A stretch of 64,000 nt of DNA, taken from assembly GCA_018671175.1 (NCBI GenBank), contig JABHIE010000018.1, positions 62,001 through 126,000 on the forward strand. Direction: 5' to 3'. Shown one piece after another: positions 17,816 to 27,033 of this stretch. Position numbers and translations under genes: made by a program. This DNA comes from Planctomycetota bacterium (GTDB lineage Bacteria > Planctomycetota > UBA1135). Each line of letters starts with the position of its first letter. Positions within the stretch are counted from its first letter, which is position 1. The notes under the pieces were generated by a model. The model saw only the letters and a list, made by a program, of their open reading frames with translations, was not told where the DNA came from and searched no databases.

Positions 17816-20800
17816 GGTGCACCTCCGGGGTAGCTGCGTGCGCGTTGTGATCGGCTGTTTCTGCGACAGCAAGATCAGGGTGCGGGTTGCGAATGCGCGC
17901 CAAGTAGTGCGTGCGCATCTGCAAATTTAATTCAGACAACAACTCGTAGTTACGCGGGTTGCTGTACATCTTGTTAACCTCGCTTTCGGGGTCGTTAAGA
18001 TCACCGAAGACAATCGCGTCGGTTGGGCAAACCTGCGCGCAAGCCGGCACAATGTCGCCATCACGCAATTCGCGCCCCTCGTTACGAGCGTCGTGCTTAC
18101 CAGTATGAATCCGTTGCACGCAGTAGGTGCACTTTTCCATGACGCCACGACTACGGACGGTCACCTCTGGGTTTTGCATCAAGTGCAGGGTTTCATTACC
18201 TGGCTTGCTGAGCGCCTCGGTATTGTCAAAGAAGTTAAAGCGACGGACTTTAACCGGGCAGTTGTTGGCGCAATAGCGCGTGCCAATGCAACGGTTGTAA
18301 GCCATATCGTTTAGGCCTTCAGAGCTGTGCGTCGTCGCGCCAGCAGGGCAAACCTCTTCGCAAGGAGCCATCTCACACTGGGTGCAACTCACAGGCATCG
18401 TAATCGCCTGCGGGTCATCGGCATCGCCAGAATAGTAGCGGTCCATGCGAATCCAGTGCATCTCACGACCAGCAATCACCTGCTCTTTACCCACAACAGG
18501 GATGTTGTTTTCAGACTGACAAGCAATCGTGCAACCGTTGCAACCATTACAAGTTGCGAGGTCAATGGTCATCCCCCATTTGTGGCCCGTGTCATAAAGG
18601 CGCTTATCGAAAAGCGAAACATTGGCCGGGTGGTGGACGCGATGCGATGCGAAATCTGGGTGGTCGTTGAACTCGGTCAATGAACCCTCGCGCGCAATGG
18701 CGGGCAGACGCTGCTCGCGCCCTTGCATGCCCGTTTGATCGATGAGGTGGTGCTCTTGTGTTTGAGCAAGCTCATAGGTCGCACCCGTTGCAAGAATCGT
18801 TGCCGACGACCAACTCATGCCTTTGCTTGAGCGAATCGCGCTTGCATTAAAGCCTAGGTCGCGGATATCTGCATCAAGCAGACCGCCCACATGACCCGCA
18901 GCCGTGCGCCCATAACCCAAAGTTAGAGTCGCAGCGTTTTGCGCGTGGCCAGGTAAAACATAAACCGCGGCATCAAGAGTCTTGCCGGCAGTTGTAATCG
19001 TAACCATCGAACCGGTAGTCACGCCCTCAGCCTCAGCCGTTTTCGGCGCGAGCATCAGAGCGTTATCCCAAGTCATTTTGGTCATGCTGTCAGGTAGCTC
19101 TTGCAACCAACCTGAGTTCGCAAAGCGGCCATCCCAAACAGATGCATCTGCGCGGAAAGCAATCTCAAGACCTTCGCCTTGAAGCGTTGCTGCATCAAAC
19201 TGAGGAGCCGCCAATGGAACGGCCGTAACAGGGACGCCCTTGGCTTTGGGTGCGACGAAACCGTCATGCACGGCCTTGCGCCATGCCGAATCAGACCGAG
19301 AAACGGATTCTGAAAAAGTTTCGCGGACGAGCGTGAAGGCCATCTTGGCTTCACCTATTAGTGAGGAGAGCAACTCTATGGAAGAACGGCCACCCCAAAG
19401 AGGGTGAATCGCCGGCTGCGCGACAGTCATGGAGCCGTCCCAACCGCGGGTGTCTGCCCATGCCTCGAGGAAATGGGCGCGCGGCACATGCCAACCACAA
19501 GAGAGCGAAGTCTCGTCGCGGTAGAGCGAAAGGTGCGCCGTGTTGCCCTTTAGCTCAGCGAGCAAACCCGCAAAATCGGCGTCGGCTGGGGCGTTGTAGA
19601 CCGGGTTGCCGCCAAGAATCATCAGACTCTTAACCGCGCCAGACTTAACGGCCTTAGCTAGAGAAGCAATTTCGCCAGCGCCGGAATAAACCAGCTCAAC
19701 GGGGCGATACTCGACCGTGTGGCCAACCGCACCCAACGCAACATTGAGTAACTGAGCGCGCGCATGCACGCCCGCTGGCTGGTCGGGGCCGACCGAAATC
19801 ATGGCCGCGCCTTTGTTGGCAAGCAGGTCTTTCGCCAAAGCCTTAATGAAAGCCTGGCTCTTTTTTTCACCAAGGAAGCCGCCCTTTGGCGCAGCAACCT
19901 GACTCAAGCCCATCTCGGCCTCAAGCGCAGCCAAGAAAGCACCAATTTGAGATGCACGAATCGGCAAGCGCTGATCCGCCTGACCGCCAGTTGGTGAGAA
20001 GGTTGACTCAACCGACCACAAGCGATTCATGCCATGGCCGTCTTCGGGACGCCGCCCTTTTGCGAAACCGCGCGCATTGCGCAAAGCCGCAGGGTGCATA
20101 TGAAAAAGGTCGTCATCAAGCGCAAGGATGACTTTTGCCGCGCCAGTGTTGTAATCGGGTCGGACGGGCATCTTGAACGCCAACTCACAACCCATGCGCT
20201 CATTGTCACGATTGACCGGCTCGTAAGTGAACCACTTTGCGTTGGGGTTCGCGGCGAGCCATGCGGCCTTCATGCGCATAAAAGATGGTGAAGCAGATGC
20301 CTCGGAAAGGATGGCCGCGCCAGCGCCTTTGAGGTTTGCCGAAGCCCAAGCATCGAAAGCAGCCCAGTCAGACTCGGTCTCGTTGCCGTTTTCGAATTGA
20401 GCCACACCACGCGAGCGGTCTGGGTCATAAAGCTCAAGCATCGCAGCTTGCGCCCAAGTGCTGGTCGCACCATTTGAGTTGGGGTCAAGCTTGTTGCCCT
20501 CAACCTTGACCGGGCGGCCATCGTAACTCGTGATGTTTAAGCCCTGGCCATATCCGCCAAGCTCAAACGAAGAAGCGTAAGTCTTTGATGTGCCGGGCAC
20601 CCAGCCCTCTGGGCGGTCGGCAAGTGGCGCGATGTTTTCTTTTTTCCAGGTACAGCTCGTTGCACCCGCCAACGCGACGGATGCGCCCATCAACTGCAAG
20701 AATCGACGGCGTGAAGAAGTCGTCCAGGCCTCTTCGTCGCCCGCTTCGAACTCAGCGCCGAGCTTTTCAAGAAACTCAGGTGTGGCCTCAAGCTCAGCGA

Positions 20801-20849
20801 GCGAACGCCAATGCTTTTGCATATTTTCAGAACGGTTTAGCGATGACAT
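17808..20849 (-). CDS. actB: Alternative complex III subunit ActB (molybdopterin-like plus Fe-S domains)
   Basis: 1013 residues. A twin-arginine-like signal '[17 protein letters not shown]' ends in a lipobox-like 'ATSC' near residue 60. The first two thirds are a molybdopterin-oxidoreductase fold which in this family carries no cofactor. The last third is a four-cluster ferredoxin domain with '[11 protein letters not shown]', '[13 protein letters not shown]', '[11 protein letters not shown]' and 'CTYC...CAQVC'. ATG 20849 is preferred because AGAGGA lies nine bases upstream, over the TTG at 20858. It overlaps the actA stop by 13 bases. Confidence 0.95.
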   Translation of the reverse strand: MSSLNRSENMQKHWRSLAELEATPEFLEKLGAEFEAGDEEAWTTSSRRRFLQLMGASVALAGATSCTWKKENIAPLADRPEGWVPGTSKTYASSFELGGYGQGLNITSYDGRPVKVEGNKLDPNSNGATSTWAQAAMLELYDPDRSRGVAQFENGNETESDWAAFDAWASANLKGAGAAILSEASASPSFMRMKAAWLAANPNAKWFTYEPVNRDNERMGCELAFKMPVRPDYNTGAAKVILALDDDLFHMHPAALRNARGFAKGRRPEDGHGMNRLWSVESTFSPTGGQADQRLPIRASQIGAFLAALEAEMGLSQVAAPKGGFLGEKKSQAFIKALAKDLLANKGAAMISVGPDQPAGVHARAQLLNVALGAVGHTVEYRPVELVYSGAGEIASLAKAVKSGAVKSLMILGGNPVYNAPADADFAGLLAELKGNTAHLSLYRDETSLSCGWHVPRAHFLEAWADTRGWDGSMTVAQPAIHPLWGGRSSIELLSSLIGEAKMAFTLVRETFSESVSRSDSAWRKAVHDGFVAPKAKGVPVTAVPLAAPQFDAATLQGEGLEIAFRADASVWDGRFANSGWLQELPDSMTKMTWDNALMLAPKTAEAEGVTTGSMVTITTAGKTLDAAVYVLPGHAQNAATLTLGYGRTAAGHVGGLLDADIRDLGFNASAIRSSKGMSWSSATILATGATYELAQTQEHHLIDQTGMQGREQRLPAIAREGSLTEFNDHPDFASHRVHHPANVSLFDKRLYDTGHKWGMTIDLATCNGCNGCTIACQSENNIPVVGKEQVIAGREMHWIRMDRYYSGDADDPQAITMPVSCTQCEMAPCEEVCPAGATTHSSEGLNDMAYNRCIGTRYCANNCPVKVRRFNFFDNTEALSKPGNETLHLMQNPEVTVRSRGVMEKCTYCVQRIHTGKHDARNEGRELRDGDIVPACAQVCPTDAIVFGDLNDPESEVNKMYSNPRNYELLSELNLQMRTHYLARIRNPHPDLAVAETADHNAHAATPEVHHG

Positions 20850-21487
20850 GTTGAGCAATCCTCTTGGGGGTTTACGCCATATTCTTTGCGCAACTTAGCG
20901 CCCAAAATGTGAGGAGCCTCGTCGGCCTGCCAAGCAAGGTTAAAAACCTCGCTCTTGGGGCGGATGTTTGGCTCAGGGTTACGGTGACAATCAAGGCACC
21001 AACCCATGGAAAGTGGCTCGACCTGCTCGACGACTTCCATTTGGTCGACTCGGCCGTGACAACTCACGCAAGAAATACCTGCGTGAAGGTGAGCGCTGTG
21101 ATCGAAACGCACATAATCTGGCAGGTCGTGCACGCGCACCCACTGAATGGGCTTGCCCGTTGCAGCCGACTCGCGCACCAGAGCCAGAGCGTCACTTTCT
21201 TTGTGAAGCTGCGTATGGCAATTCATGCAAGTCGCCGTTGGCGGGATGGCTGCGTGGTTGGCCTCTTGCACAGTATTGTGGCAATAACGGCAATCCATGC
21301 CGAGCTCACCTGCGTGCAATGCATGACTAAACGGCACAGGTTGCACCGGCTTATAGCCAACATTGAGGTTTTCGGGAGAGGCACCAAAAGCAAACAGACC
21401 CGTCAAGTAGACAGGTGCTGCGATGGAAGTGATGCCCAGAATTGGTCGAAAAATGTTCGACCACCTTGGGAAGTGGAACACGCTCAT
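20837..21487 (-). CDS. actA: Alternative complex III subunit ActA, pentahaem cytochrome c
   Basis: 216 residues. One N-terminal membrane helix (about 13-33) is followed by five haem-binding sites: CRYCH, CMNCH, CVSCH, CLDCH and CSTCH. Additional His residues ('HALHAG', 'DHSAHLHAG') can act as distal ligands. This is the pentahaem ActA, which collects electrons in the periplasm. It is the first gene of the act-cox operon. No Shine-Dalgarno is evident before the ATG. Confidence 0.95.
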   Translation of the reverse strand: MSVFHFPRWSNIFRPILGITSIAAPVYLTGLFAFGASPENLNVGYKPVQPVPFSHALHAGELGMDCRYCHNTVQEANHAAIPPTATCMNCHTQLHKESDALALVRESAATGKPIQWVRVHDLPDYVRFDHSAHLHAGISCVSCHGRVDQMEVVEQVEPLSMGWCLDCHRNPEPNIRPKSEVFNLAWQADEAPHILGAKLRKEYGVNPQEDCSTCHR

Positions 21488-21550
21488 GGAGGGTTCTGGA
21501 TTTGGACGAATCAGGCCTTGAAGTGGGGGGCGGCCTGAATTAACTCACAC

Positions 21551-21570
21551 ATTCTAGGGCTGTTAAGCCC
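21551..21570 (-). promoter_or_regulatory. Candidate promoter of the act-cox operon with adjacent small hairpin
   Basis: On the minus strand TAGAAT (21556-21551) lies about 63 bases before actA and is directly preceded by the inverted repeat GGGCT-TAAC-AGCCC (21570-21557). This is the only spacer upstream of the thirteen-gene respiratory cluster, so its promoter is expected here. The hairpin may instead be a remnant terminator of the upstream E1 alpha gene. Confidence 0.35.
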
Positions 21571-21599
21571 GTGGGGCTAGAGAAGTATCCTGCCCTACT

Positions 21600-22781
21600 T
21601 TATAGGGGGAATTTACCCGCAATAGCCTCGGCCTCGCCTTTTTCGGCGACGAGCTTGAGAGCCTCAACAACTTGCTTGCGTAAGTGCCGTGGCGGGTCCG
21701 CAAAGACATCGGTAACCAGCGTTTCTAGGGATGGCGCGCCCACCTTTTCGGCCCGCGCAACACCCTGAAGGATTTCCTCTTCGCGAGTCTCACGATAACA
21801 CTGCAGCTCAGCTTTGGCTGCGATGTCGCCCGCGTAAATGTATTGCTCAAAGCGACTTACGGGGTCGCGGCCGGCCCAGTGTGCGACTTCAGCATCTTGA
21901 CGGTAGCGCGAGGGATCGTCTGAACTAGAGTGCCCACCCATACGGTAGGTGCGTAACGCAATCAAACTTGGGCCTTCGCCGCGTCGTGCGCGATCCGCTG
22001 CCATTTTGACCGCACTCCAGCAAGCTAGTGGGTCGTTGCCGTCAACATCAAGACCGGGCAAACCATAAGCCTTGGCTTTGGTCGCGTAGGAGCGAGACTT
22101 GGTCTGATTCGCGCTCGGCACCGAGATCGCCCAGCCATTATCGATAATGCAAAAAACAACCGGCGCTTTTGTGACCGCGGCAAAATTAACCGCAGAATGA
22201 AAGCCGCAGGATGATGTCGCGCCATCGCCAGTATAAGCCAGGCAAATGTTGTCTTCGCCGCGCTGCTTCATGGCAAGTGCCGCCCCCACTGCGTGCGGAA
22301 GCTGAGTGCCAAGGACGGAACCCCAAGATGGGAAATTCACATCTTTACATTGAAAGTGATTGGGCATCTGGCGACCTTTCGCAGTGTCATTTGCGTTGCC
22401 AAACATATGTGATATATATTCATCAATTGGCATGCCGCGCTGAATGGCCACACCGCCTTCGCGGAGTGCAGAAAACACCCAGTCGTCTTGACCAGGCACT
22501 GCGCCCGACCCATGAATGGCGGCCTCTTGCCCGGTGGAAGTGCCAACAAATGCGACACGACCTTGACGCTGGAGCTTCATCATGCGGTCGTCCATAATGC
22601 GGGTGGTTGTCATGGCGCGCCAAATCGCAAGACACTCTTCTGGTGGCGGGAGCGGCGGATTTAAAGTCGAGAAGCCCTCAATGCCTAATTCTTTCTGGGG
22701 CGGCGAAAGGGTTTGATTTCCGTCGTCTGAAAGCAAACGGAAAACATCTAACCCATCTGGGAAGGCGACTCGATAACTCAT
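21600..22781 (-). CDS. 2-oxoacid dehydrogenase E1 alpha subunit (second copy)
   Basis: 393 residues. The thiamine-diphosphate motif runs from 'GDGATSSCGFHSAVNF' to 'IIDNGWAIS', and 'TYRMGGHSSSDDPSRYR' is the phosphorylation-loop region typical of branched-chain E1 alpha. It decarboxylates a 2-oxoacid with the E1 beta partner and transfers the acyl group to lipoyl E2. It is the last gene of the lipA-E1alpha-E1beta-E2 operon, ten bases after E2. It differs clearly from the E1 alpha at 25007, for example in the loop 'FHSAVNFAAVTKAPVVFCI' versus 'FHSGMNFAGVTQAPVVFLC'. Substrate is not determined. Confidence 0.9.
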   Translation of the reverse strand: MSYRVAFPDGLDVFRLLSDDGNQTLSPPQKELGIEGFSTLNPPLPPPEECLAIWRAMTTTRIMDDRMMKLQRQGRVAFVGTSTGQEAAIHGSGAVPGQDDWVFSALREGGVAIQRGMPIDEYISHMFGNANDTAKGRQMPNHFQCKDVNFPSWGSVLGTQLPHAVGAALAMKQRGEDNICLAYTGDGATSSCGFHSAVNFAAVTKAPVVFCIIDNGWAISVPSANQTKSRSYATKAKAYGLPGLDVDGNDPLACWSAVKMAADRARRGEGPSLIALRTYRMGGHSSSDDPSRYRQDAEVAHWAGRDPVSRFEQYIYAGDIAAKAELQCYRETREEEILQGVARAEKVGAPSLETLVTDVFADPPRHLRKQVVEALKLVAEKGEAEAIAGKFPL

Positions 22782-22791
22782 GCTGAAATGC

Positions 22792-24015
22792 CTAAATCAG
22801 CATCAAAGTCGGGTTTTCAAGCAAATCGCGCATTCGCACCATAAAGCGAGCGCCATCAGCGCCGTCAACAATTCGGTGGTCAATGCTGATCGAAAGATTC
22901 ATCACATCACGAGCAACGATGTCATTGCCAACGCAGCGTGGCATTTTGCGCATAGAGTGAACGCCCATAATGGCAACCTCTGGGAAGTTGATAATTGGCG
23001 TTGCCAAAATGCCCCCGATATTGCCTGCGTTTGAAATAGTGAATGTCGAATCTTTGAAATCTGCTGGGGTCAACTTACCGCCTCGCGCGCGAGTTGCAAT
23101 GTCAACGAGGTCGCTTGCGATTTGCAAAAGACCCTTTGATTGAACATCATGAACGACAGGCACAACAAGACCATTAGGTGTGTCAACGGCTACGCCTAAG
23201 TTGACATACTTCTTAATGATGATTTCTTGCGCCTCTTCATCTAACTCTGCATTCAGCTGAGGGAATTCCATCAATGCTTTGGCGGTGGCCTTCATGATGT
23301 AGGCCATGTAAGTCACCTTGACACCTTGCTCTTCACCGACCGCTTTGGCACCATTTCGCGAGATGACGAGCTGAGTGCAATCGACCTCTTCGATGAGTGA
23401 AAAGTGCGTCGCAGTAAATTTAGACCGCGACATGGCCTCGGCCGTCTTCCGCCGGATGCCGCGGAATGGCACACGCTCGACTTCACGCACGCCCAAAACA
23501 GGTGGGGCTTGGCTTGATGGCCCAGTTGCCGGGCGTTCGCCCGCTCGCACATCAGCGGGGCGAATGCGACCATTGGGGCCAGTCCCGGCAATGCGACTCA
23601 GATCAAGGCCTAGCTCGCGAGCGAGTCGACGAGTGGCTGGAGCCGCAAGGACTTTGCCGTTTGTTTCTGCAACAGGCGAAGCCGCTGGCTGTGGTGAAAC
23701 AGCTGGCGTTTCTGCCGCAGAGGCTGCAACAGGCTTGCCAGAACTTGTTTCTGGTGAAGAACTTACAGCATTTCCGTCGGTAGTAATGACGAATAAAATC
23801 TCGCCGACATCCGCGGTATCGCCCTCTGCATACATATGCTTGGCGATTGTCCCGGCAGACGGGGATGGGATCTCGACGGTCGCCTTGTCGGTCATCACCT
23901 CAACGACCAAATCATCAGCCGCCACGACCGCCCCTTCGGGGACAATCCAACGAACCACCTCGCCCTCATGGACGCCTTCCCCGATGTCGGGCAATCGAAA
24001 ATCAAGTTGAGTCAT
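22792..24015 (-). CDS. 2-oxoacid dehydrogenase E2 (dihydrolipoyl acyltransferase)
   Basis: 407 residues. Domains in order: one lipoyl domain (about 4-80, lipoylated Lys in 'VMTDKATVEIPSP'), a linker rich in Ala, Ser and Pro, a peripheral subunit-binding domain (about 125-160, 'LAAPATRRLARELGLDLSRI'), and the catalytic acyltransferase domain ending in 'SISIDHRIVDGADGARF', where HRxxDG supplies the active His. It transfers the acyl group to CoA. It lies between E1 beta and the second E1 alpha. No E3 gene is in the window. Confidence 0.94.
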   Translation of the reverse strand: MTQLDFRLPDIGEGVHEGEVVRWIVPEGAVVAADDLVVEVMTDKATVEIPSPSAGTIAKHMYAEGDTADVGEILFVITTDGNAVSSSPETSSGKPVAASAAETPAVSPQPAASPVAETNGKVLAAPATRRLARELGLDLSRIAGTGPNGRIRPADVRAGERPATGPSSQAPPVLGVREVERVPFRGIRRKTAEAMSRSKFTATHFSLIEEVDCTQLVISRNGAKAVGEEQGVKVTYMAYIMKATAKALMEFPQLNAELDEEAQEIIIKKYVNLGVAVDTPNGLVVPVVHDVQSKGLLQIASDLVDIATRARGGKLTPADFKDSTFTISNAGNIGGILATPIINFPEVAIMGVHSMRKMPRCVGNDIVARDVMNLSISIDHRIVDGADGARFMVRMRDLLENPTLMLI

Positions 24016-24017
24016 GG

Positions 24018-25010
24018 CTAAAAATCTAGGGCTTCTTCGATGGCGTCGACCACGCGGCGCGTGTCGGGCATGTAGTAGTGCTCAAGCGTGTTGGGGAACG
24101 GTGTGTCAAAACCAGTCACGCGCTTTACGGGGGCTTCGAGATACTCAATGGCATGCTCGGCGGCAAGGGCAGAAATTTCAGCACCGAAACCACAAAAGCG
24201 TGGTGCCTCGTGCACCGTCACAACGCGACCGCATTCACGGATGGCATCAAGGACCGCCTCTTCATCAAGCGGCATAAGCGTGCGCAAATCAACCACGCGG
24301 ATGGATGCACCACGCGATTCTTTTACGCGCTCGGCAGCTTTTGTACACACAGGAACCATTGCGCCGTAACAGAAGACGACCAATTCATCGCCGTCGATAA
24401 CAGTTGCAACTTTTGAAAGAGGAATGATGTATTCCTCGTCAGGTACTTCCATTTTGGACGAACGGTAAAGCGCCTTGGGCTCAAGAAACAAAACGGGGTC
24501 TGGGTCGGCAATTGCAGCCGCGAGCAAACCTTTTGCATCATAAGGGTTGGATGGGACAACGACCTTCAAGCCTGGCGTGTGGCAAAAATATGCCTCGCCT
24601 GACTGTGAGTGATAAAGCCCACCTCGGATGCCTCCGCCGTATGGAGTACGAATCACCATTGGCACCGTATATTGACCGCCTGAGCGATAACGCATTTTTG
24701 CGGCCTCGCTTACGATTTGATCAAAGGCCGGGAAAATGAAGTCTTGGAATTGAATCTCGCAAACGGGCTTCATGCCATTCATGGCCATGCCGATACCCAC
24801 TCCAATAATGCCATCTTCTGAAAGCGGTGTGTCAAAACAACGCTCTTCACCAAACTCGGCCGTCAAGCCGTCGGTCGCCAAGAAGACGCCACCCTTGGGG
24901 CCAACATCTTCGCCAAGCACTAGGACGGAATCATCTGCGCGCATCGCGCACTTGAGGCTGTCATTTACAGCCTGTACCAAAGTCATTTTCGTTTTTGTAG
25001 CTGTGGTCAT
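24018..25010 (-). CDS. 2-oxoacid dehydrogenase E1 beta subunit
   Basis: 330 residues, transketolase-like pyrimidine-binding fold. Typical signatures are 'VLGEDVGPKGGVF', 'RCFDTPLSEDGIIGVGIGMA', and 'GGGIRGGLYHSQSGEAYF'. It forms the heterotetrameric E1 with an alpha subunit. The start overlaps the stop of the E1 alpha gene as ATGA, so this alpha-beta pair is coupled. Pyruvate or branched-chain oxoacids are both possible substrates; the branched-chain type is favoured by the alpha subunits. Confidence 0.94.
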   Translation of the reverse strand: MTTATKTKMTLVQAVNDSLKCAMRADDSVLVLGEDVGPKGGVFLATDGLTAEFGEERCFDTPLSEDGIIGVGIGMAMNGMKPVCEIQFQDFIFPAFDQIVSEAAKMRYRSGGQYTVPMVIRTPYGGGIRGGLYHSQSGEAYFCHTPGLKVVVPSNPYDAKGLLAAAIADPDPVLFLEPKALYRSSKMEVPDEEYIIPLSKVATVIDGDELVVFCYGAMVPVCTKAAERVKESRGASIRVVDLRTLMPLDEEAVLDAIRECGRVVTVHEAPRFCGFGAEISALAAEHAIEYLEAPVKRVTGFDTPFPNTLEHYYMPDTRRVVDAIEEALDF

Positions 25011-26113
25011 AGTGGGAATTCTCCCTTTTCGTTTACGCTTTCATCGCGTGAAGAGTAGTGGCTGATGCACCAATCTCGCTGGGCTTTAAGATGCTCTGGC
25101 ATATCCTTAAATGTATCTGAAAATATCGTCTCAAGAGCTGGGCGCGCTTTCCCTTCAGCCACCTCAGATGCCTCTTTCATAACGGCAGCAAATTCTTCTT
25201 GGATGTCATCCGCATCGCCTGGATGCAGGATGCCCTCTCTCTCAAGATAGACTCTAAATCGGGCAATCGGGTCTTTTGCAGCCCATTCATCCATGACAGA
25301 CGCTTCGATATATCGGCGAGGATCATCTGATGTCGAGTGCCCGCCCATGCGAAAAGTCAAGGCCTCGATCAAAGTCGGGCCGCCGCCATTGCGCGCACGG
25401 TCAACCGCTTTTTTCACAGCGTCATAAACGGCAAGGACATCGTTTCCGTCAACCTTAACACCTGGAATTCCGTAAGCTTCGCCCTTGATTGCAAAGGATG
25501 AACTCGCCGTCTGTTTTTCGACGGGGCACGAAATTGCGTATTGATTATTTTGACACAAAAACACGACAGGCGCTTGCGTCACGCCGGCAAAGTTCATGCC
25601 GGAATGAAAGCCGGATGTACTTGTTGACCCATCACCAAAGCTAGTCAGCACAACGCCGTCTTCGCCACGCTTTTGCATGGCCATGGCAATGCCCACAGCA
25701 TTAGGAACTTGAGTGCCCAGCGGTGAAGATATCGAAAGCCAACGAATCGGCTCAGTGAAAGTAAAGTGCACCGGCATCTGGCGACCACGCGCGTGGTCAT
25801 CTTGATTGCCAAACATGTTATCCATCATTTCCTGAGGCTTGACCCCGTGAAAAAGCGCCATTGCAAAGTCACGGTAATGCGGCGCGATCCAGTCTTTGCT
25901 GGCATCAAGTGCAGCAGCGGCGCCAGCGGAAACAGCCTCAATGCCTTCGTTTGGGATGGAGAAACCCACCTTGCCTGTACGCTGCAACTTCATTGCGCGG
26001 TCGTCAAATTGGCGCGTTGCCACCATTGCGCGATACATGCGTATCACCACTTTTGGGTCAACATTTGGCGGCGTGCCTACCTGATTCCCTTTCGGGTCTA
26101 AAATTTGAATCAT
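25007..26113 (-). CDS. 2-oxoacid dehydrogenase E1 alpha subunit (first copy)
   Basis: 368 residues from ATG 26113; an upstream frame to 26242 would overlap lipA and is not used. The thiamine-diphosphate motif is 'FGDGSTSTSGFHSGMNF...NNQYAIS', and 'TFRMGGHSTSDDPRRYI' is the E1 alpha loop. It is coupled to E1 beta by ATGA and begins 14 bases after lipA, so lipoyl synthesis and the lipoyl-dependent complex are made together. The paralogue at 21600 shares the same E1 beta and E2. Confidence 0.93.
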   Translation of the reverse strand: MIQILDPKGNQVGTPPNVDPKVVIRMYRAMVATRQFDDRAMKLQRTGKVGFSIPNEGIEAVSAGAAAALDASKDWIAPHYRDFAMALFHGVKPQEMMDNMFGNQDDHARGRQMPVHFTFTEPIRWLSISSPLGTQVPNAVGIAMAMQKRGEDGVVLTSFGDGSTSTSGFHSGMNFAGVTQAPVVFLCQNNQYAISCPVEKQTASSSFAIKGEAYGIPGVKVDGNDVLAVYDAVKKAVDRARNGGGPTLIEALTFRMGGHSTSDDPRRYIEASVMDEWAAKDPIARFRVYLEREGILHPGDADDIQEEFAAVMKEASEVAEGKARPALETIFSDTFKDMPEHLKAQRDWCISHYSSRDESVNEKGEFPL

Positions 26114-26127
26114 TAATTTGTTTTTGG

Positions 26128-27009
26128 TTAAACAGCCAAGCGACTCGAAAGAAAATGCTCGGCGGCTTTGTAGGAGGAGCGCACTAAAGGGCCAGATGCG
26201 CAAAAGGCAAAACCGAACTCTTGCTCGGCCTCGATACGCCATTTTTCGAAAGCGGCTGGAGTGTAAAACTGCTCGACTGGCAAATGCTTTTTGCTCGGCG
26301 CCAAATACTGGCCAAGCGTAAGGATTTCAACGCCGACTTCACGCAAGTGCCGCATGGTGAGCCGTATTTCATCATCAGTTTCTCCAAGGCCAAGCATCAA
26401 GCTCGACTTGGTTACAACATCAGGGCGGTATCGCTTGGCTTCTTTCAAAACAAAAAGCGACTGCTCATAAGTTGCACGCACATCGCGCACACGACGGTGC
26501 AAACGATTGACGGTTTCGATGTTGTGCGAAAAAACATCGACGCCCGAATCACAAACCATTGAGATGCAATCGGCGCGCCCCTGAAAGTCAGGAACGAGGG
26601 CTTCGACGAGCAAATCAGAGCGTCGGTCTTTCAATGCCGCAATAGTGGCCGCGTAATGACCCGCTCCCAAATCGGTGAGGTCATCTCGATCAACTGAGGT
26701 CAAAACCAAATAGCGCAGGCGCGGCACATCAGCCATCTCAGCGACTTTTTGCGGCTCTTGAGCATCGAGCCAGCCTCGCGGGTTGCCTGTTTTCACGGCG
26801 CAAAAACGACATCCTCTGGTGCAAACATCGCCCATCAGCATGACCGTGGCCGTTCCGGCTTCCCAGCATTCGCCCTGGTTGGGACAATGCGCCTCTTCGC
26901 AGACCGTATACAACCCCTTTGACCGCAGCTCTTTACGCAACTCAGAGACGACTTCCCCAGAGGGCAGTCGCACTTTCAACCAGTCTGGTTTGCGTGTTTC
27001 GTTAACCAT
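26128..27009 (-). CDS. lipA: Lipoyl synthase
   Basis: 293 residues, radical SAM. The auxiliary cluster ligands lie in 'CEEAHCPNQGECW' (about residue 35) and the radical SAM cluster in 'CTRGCRFCAVKTG' (about residue 63). It inserts two sulfurs into octanoyl groups bound to E2 and GcvH. The RSS-type ending 'GPLVRSSYKAAE' is present. A perfect TATAAT lies ten bases before the ATG with no Shine-Dalgarno. It heads the dehydrogenase operon. Confidence 0.96.
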   Translation of the reverse strand: MVNETRKPDWLKVRLPSGEVVSELRKELRSKGLYTVCEEAHCPNQGECWEAGTATVMLMGDVCTRGCRFCAVKTGNPRGWLDAQEPQKVAEMADVPRLRYLVLTSVDRDDLTDLGAGHYAATIAALKDRRSDLLVEALVPDFQGRADCISMVCDSGVDVFSHNIETVNRLHRRVRDVRATYEQSLFVLKEAKRYRPDVVTKSSLMLGLGETDDEIRLTMRHLREVGVEILTLGQYLAPSKKHLPVEQFYTPAAFEKWRIEAEQEFGFAFCASGPLVRSSYKAAEHFLSSRLAV

Positions 27010-27019
27010 AGAATTTAAA

Positions 27020-27025
27020 ATTATA
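27020..27025 (-). promoter_or_regulatory. Putative -10 element TATAAT of lipA
   Basis: A consensus TATAAT on the minus strand ends ten bases before the lipA ATG and no Shine-Dalgarno lies between them, so the transcript would have a very short or absent leader. A matching -35 is not clear. Confidence 0.5.
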
Positions 27026-27033
27026 TGTGAGCC

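Noticed and set aside
20864-21538. 224-codon plus-strand frame opposite actA
   Set aside because: It is antisense to the five haem-binding motifs of ActA, which explains its His and Cys content.
23375-24010. 211-codon plus-strand frame
   Set aside because: It is antisense to the E2 linker and lipoyl domain and is compositionally odd (Ser, Ala and Arg rich).
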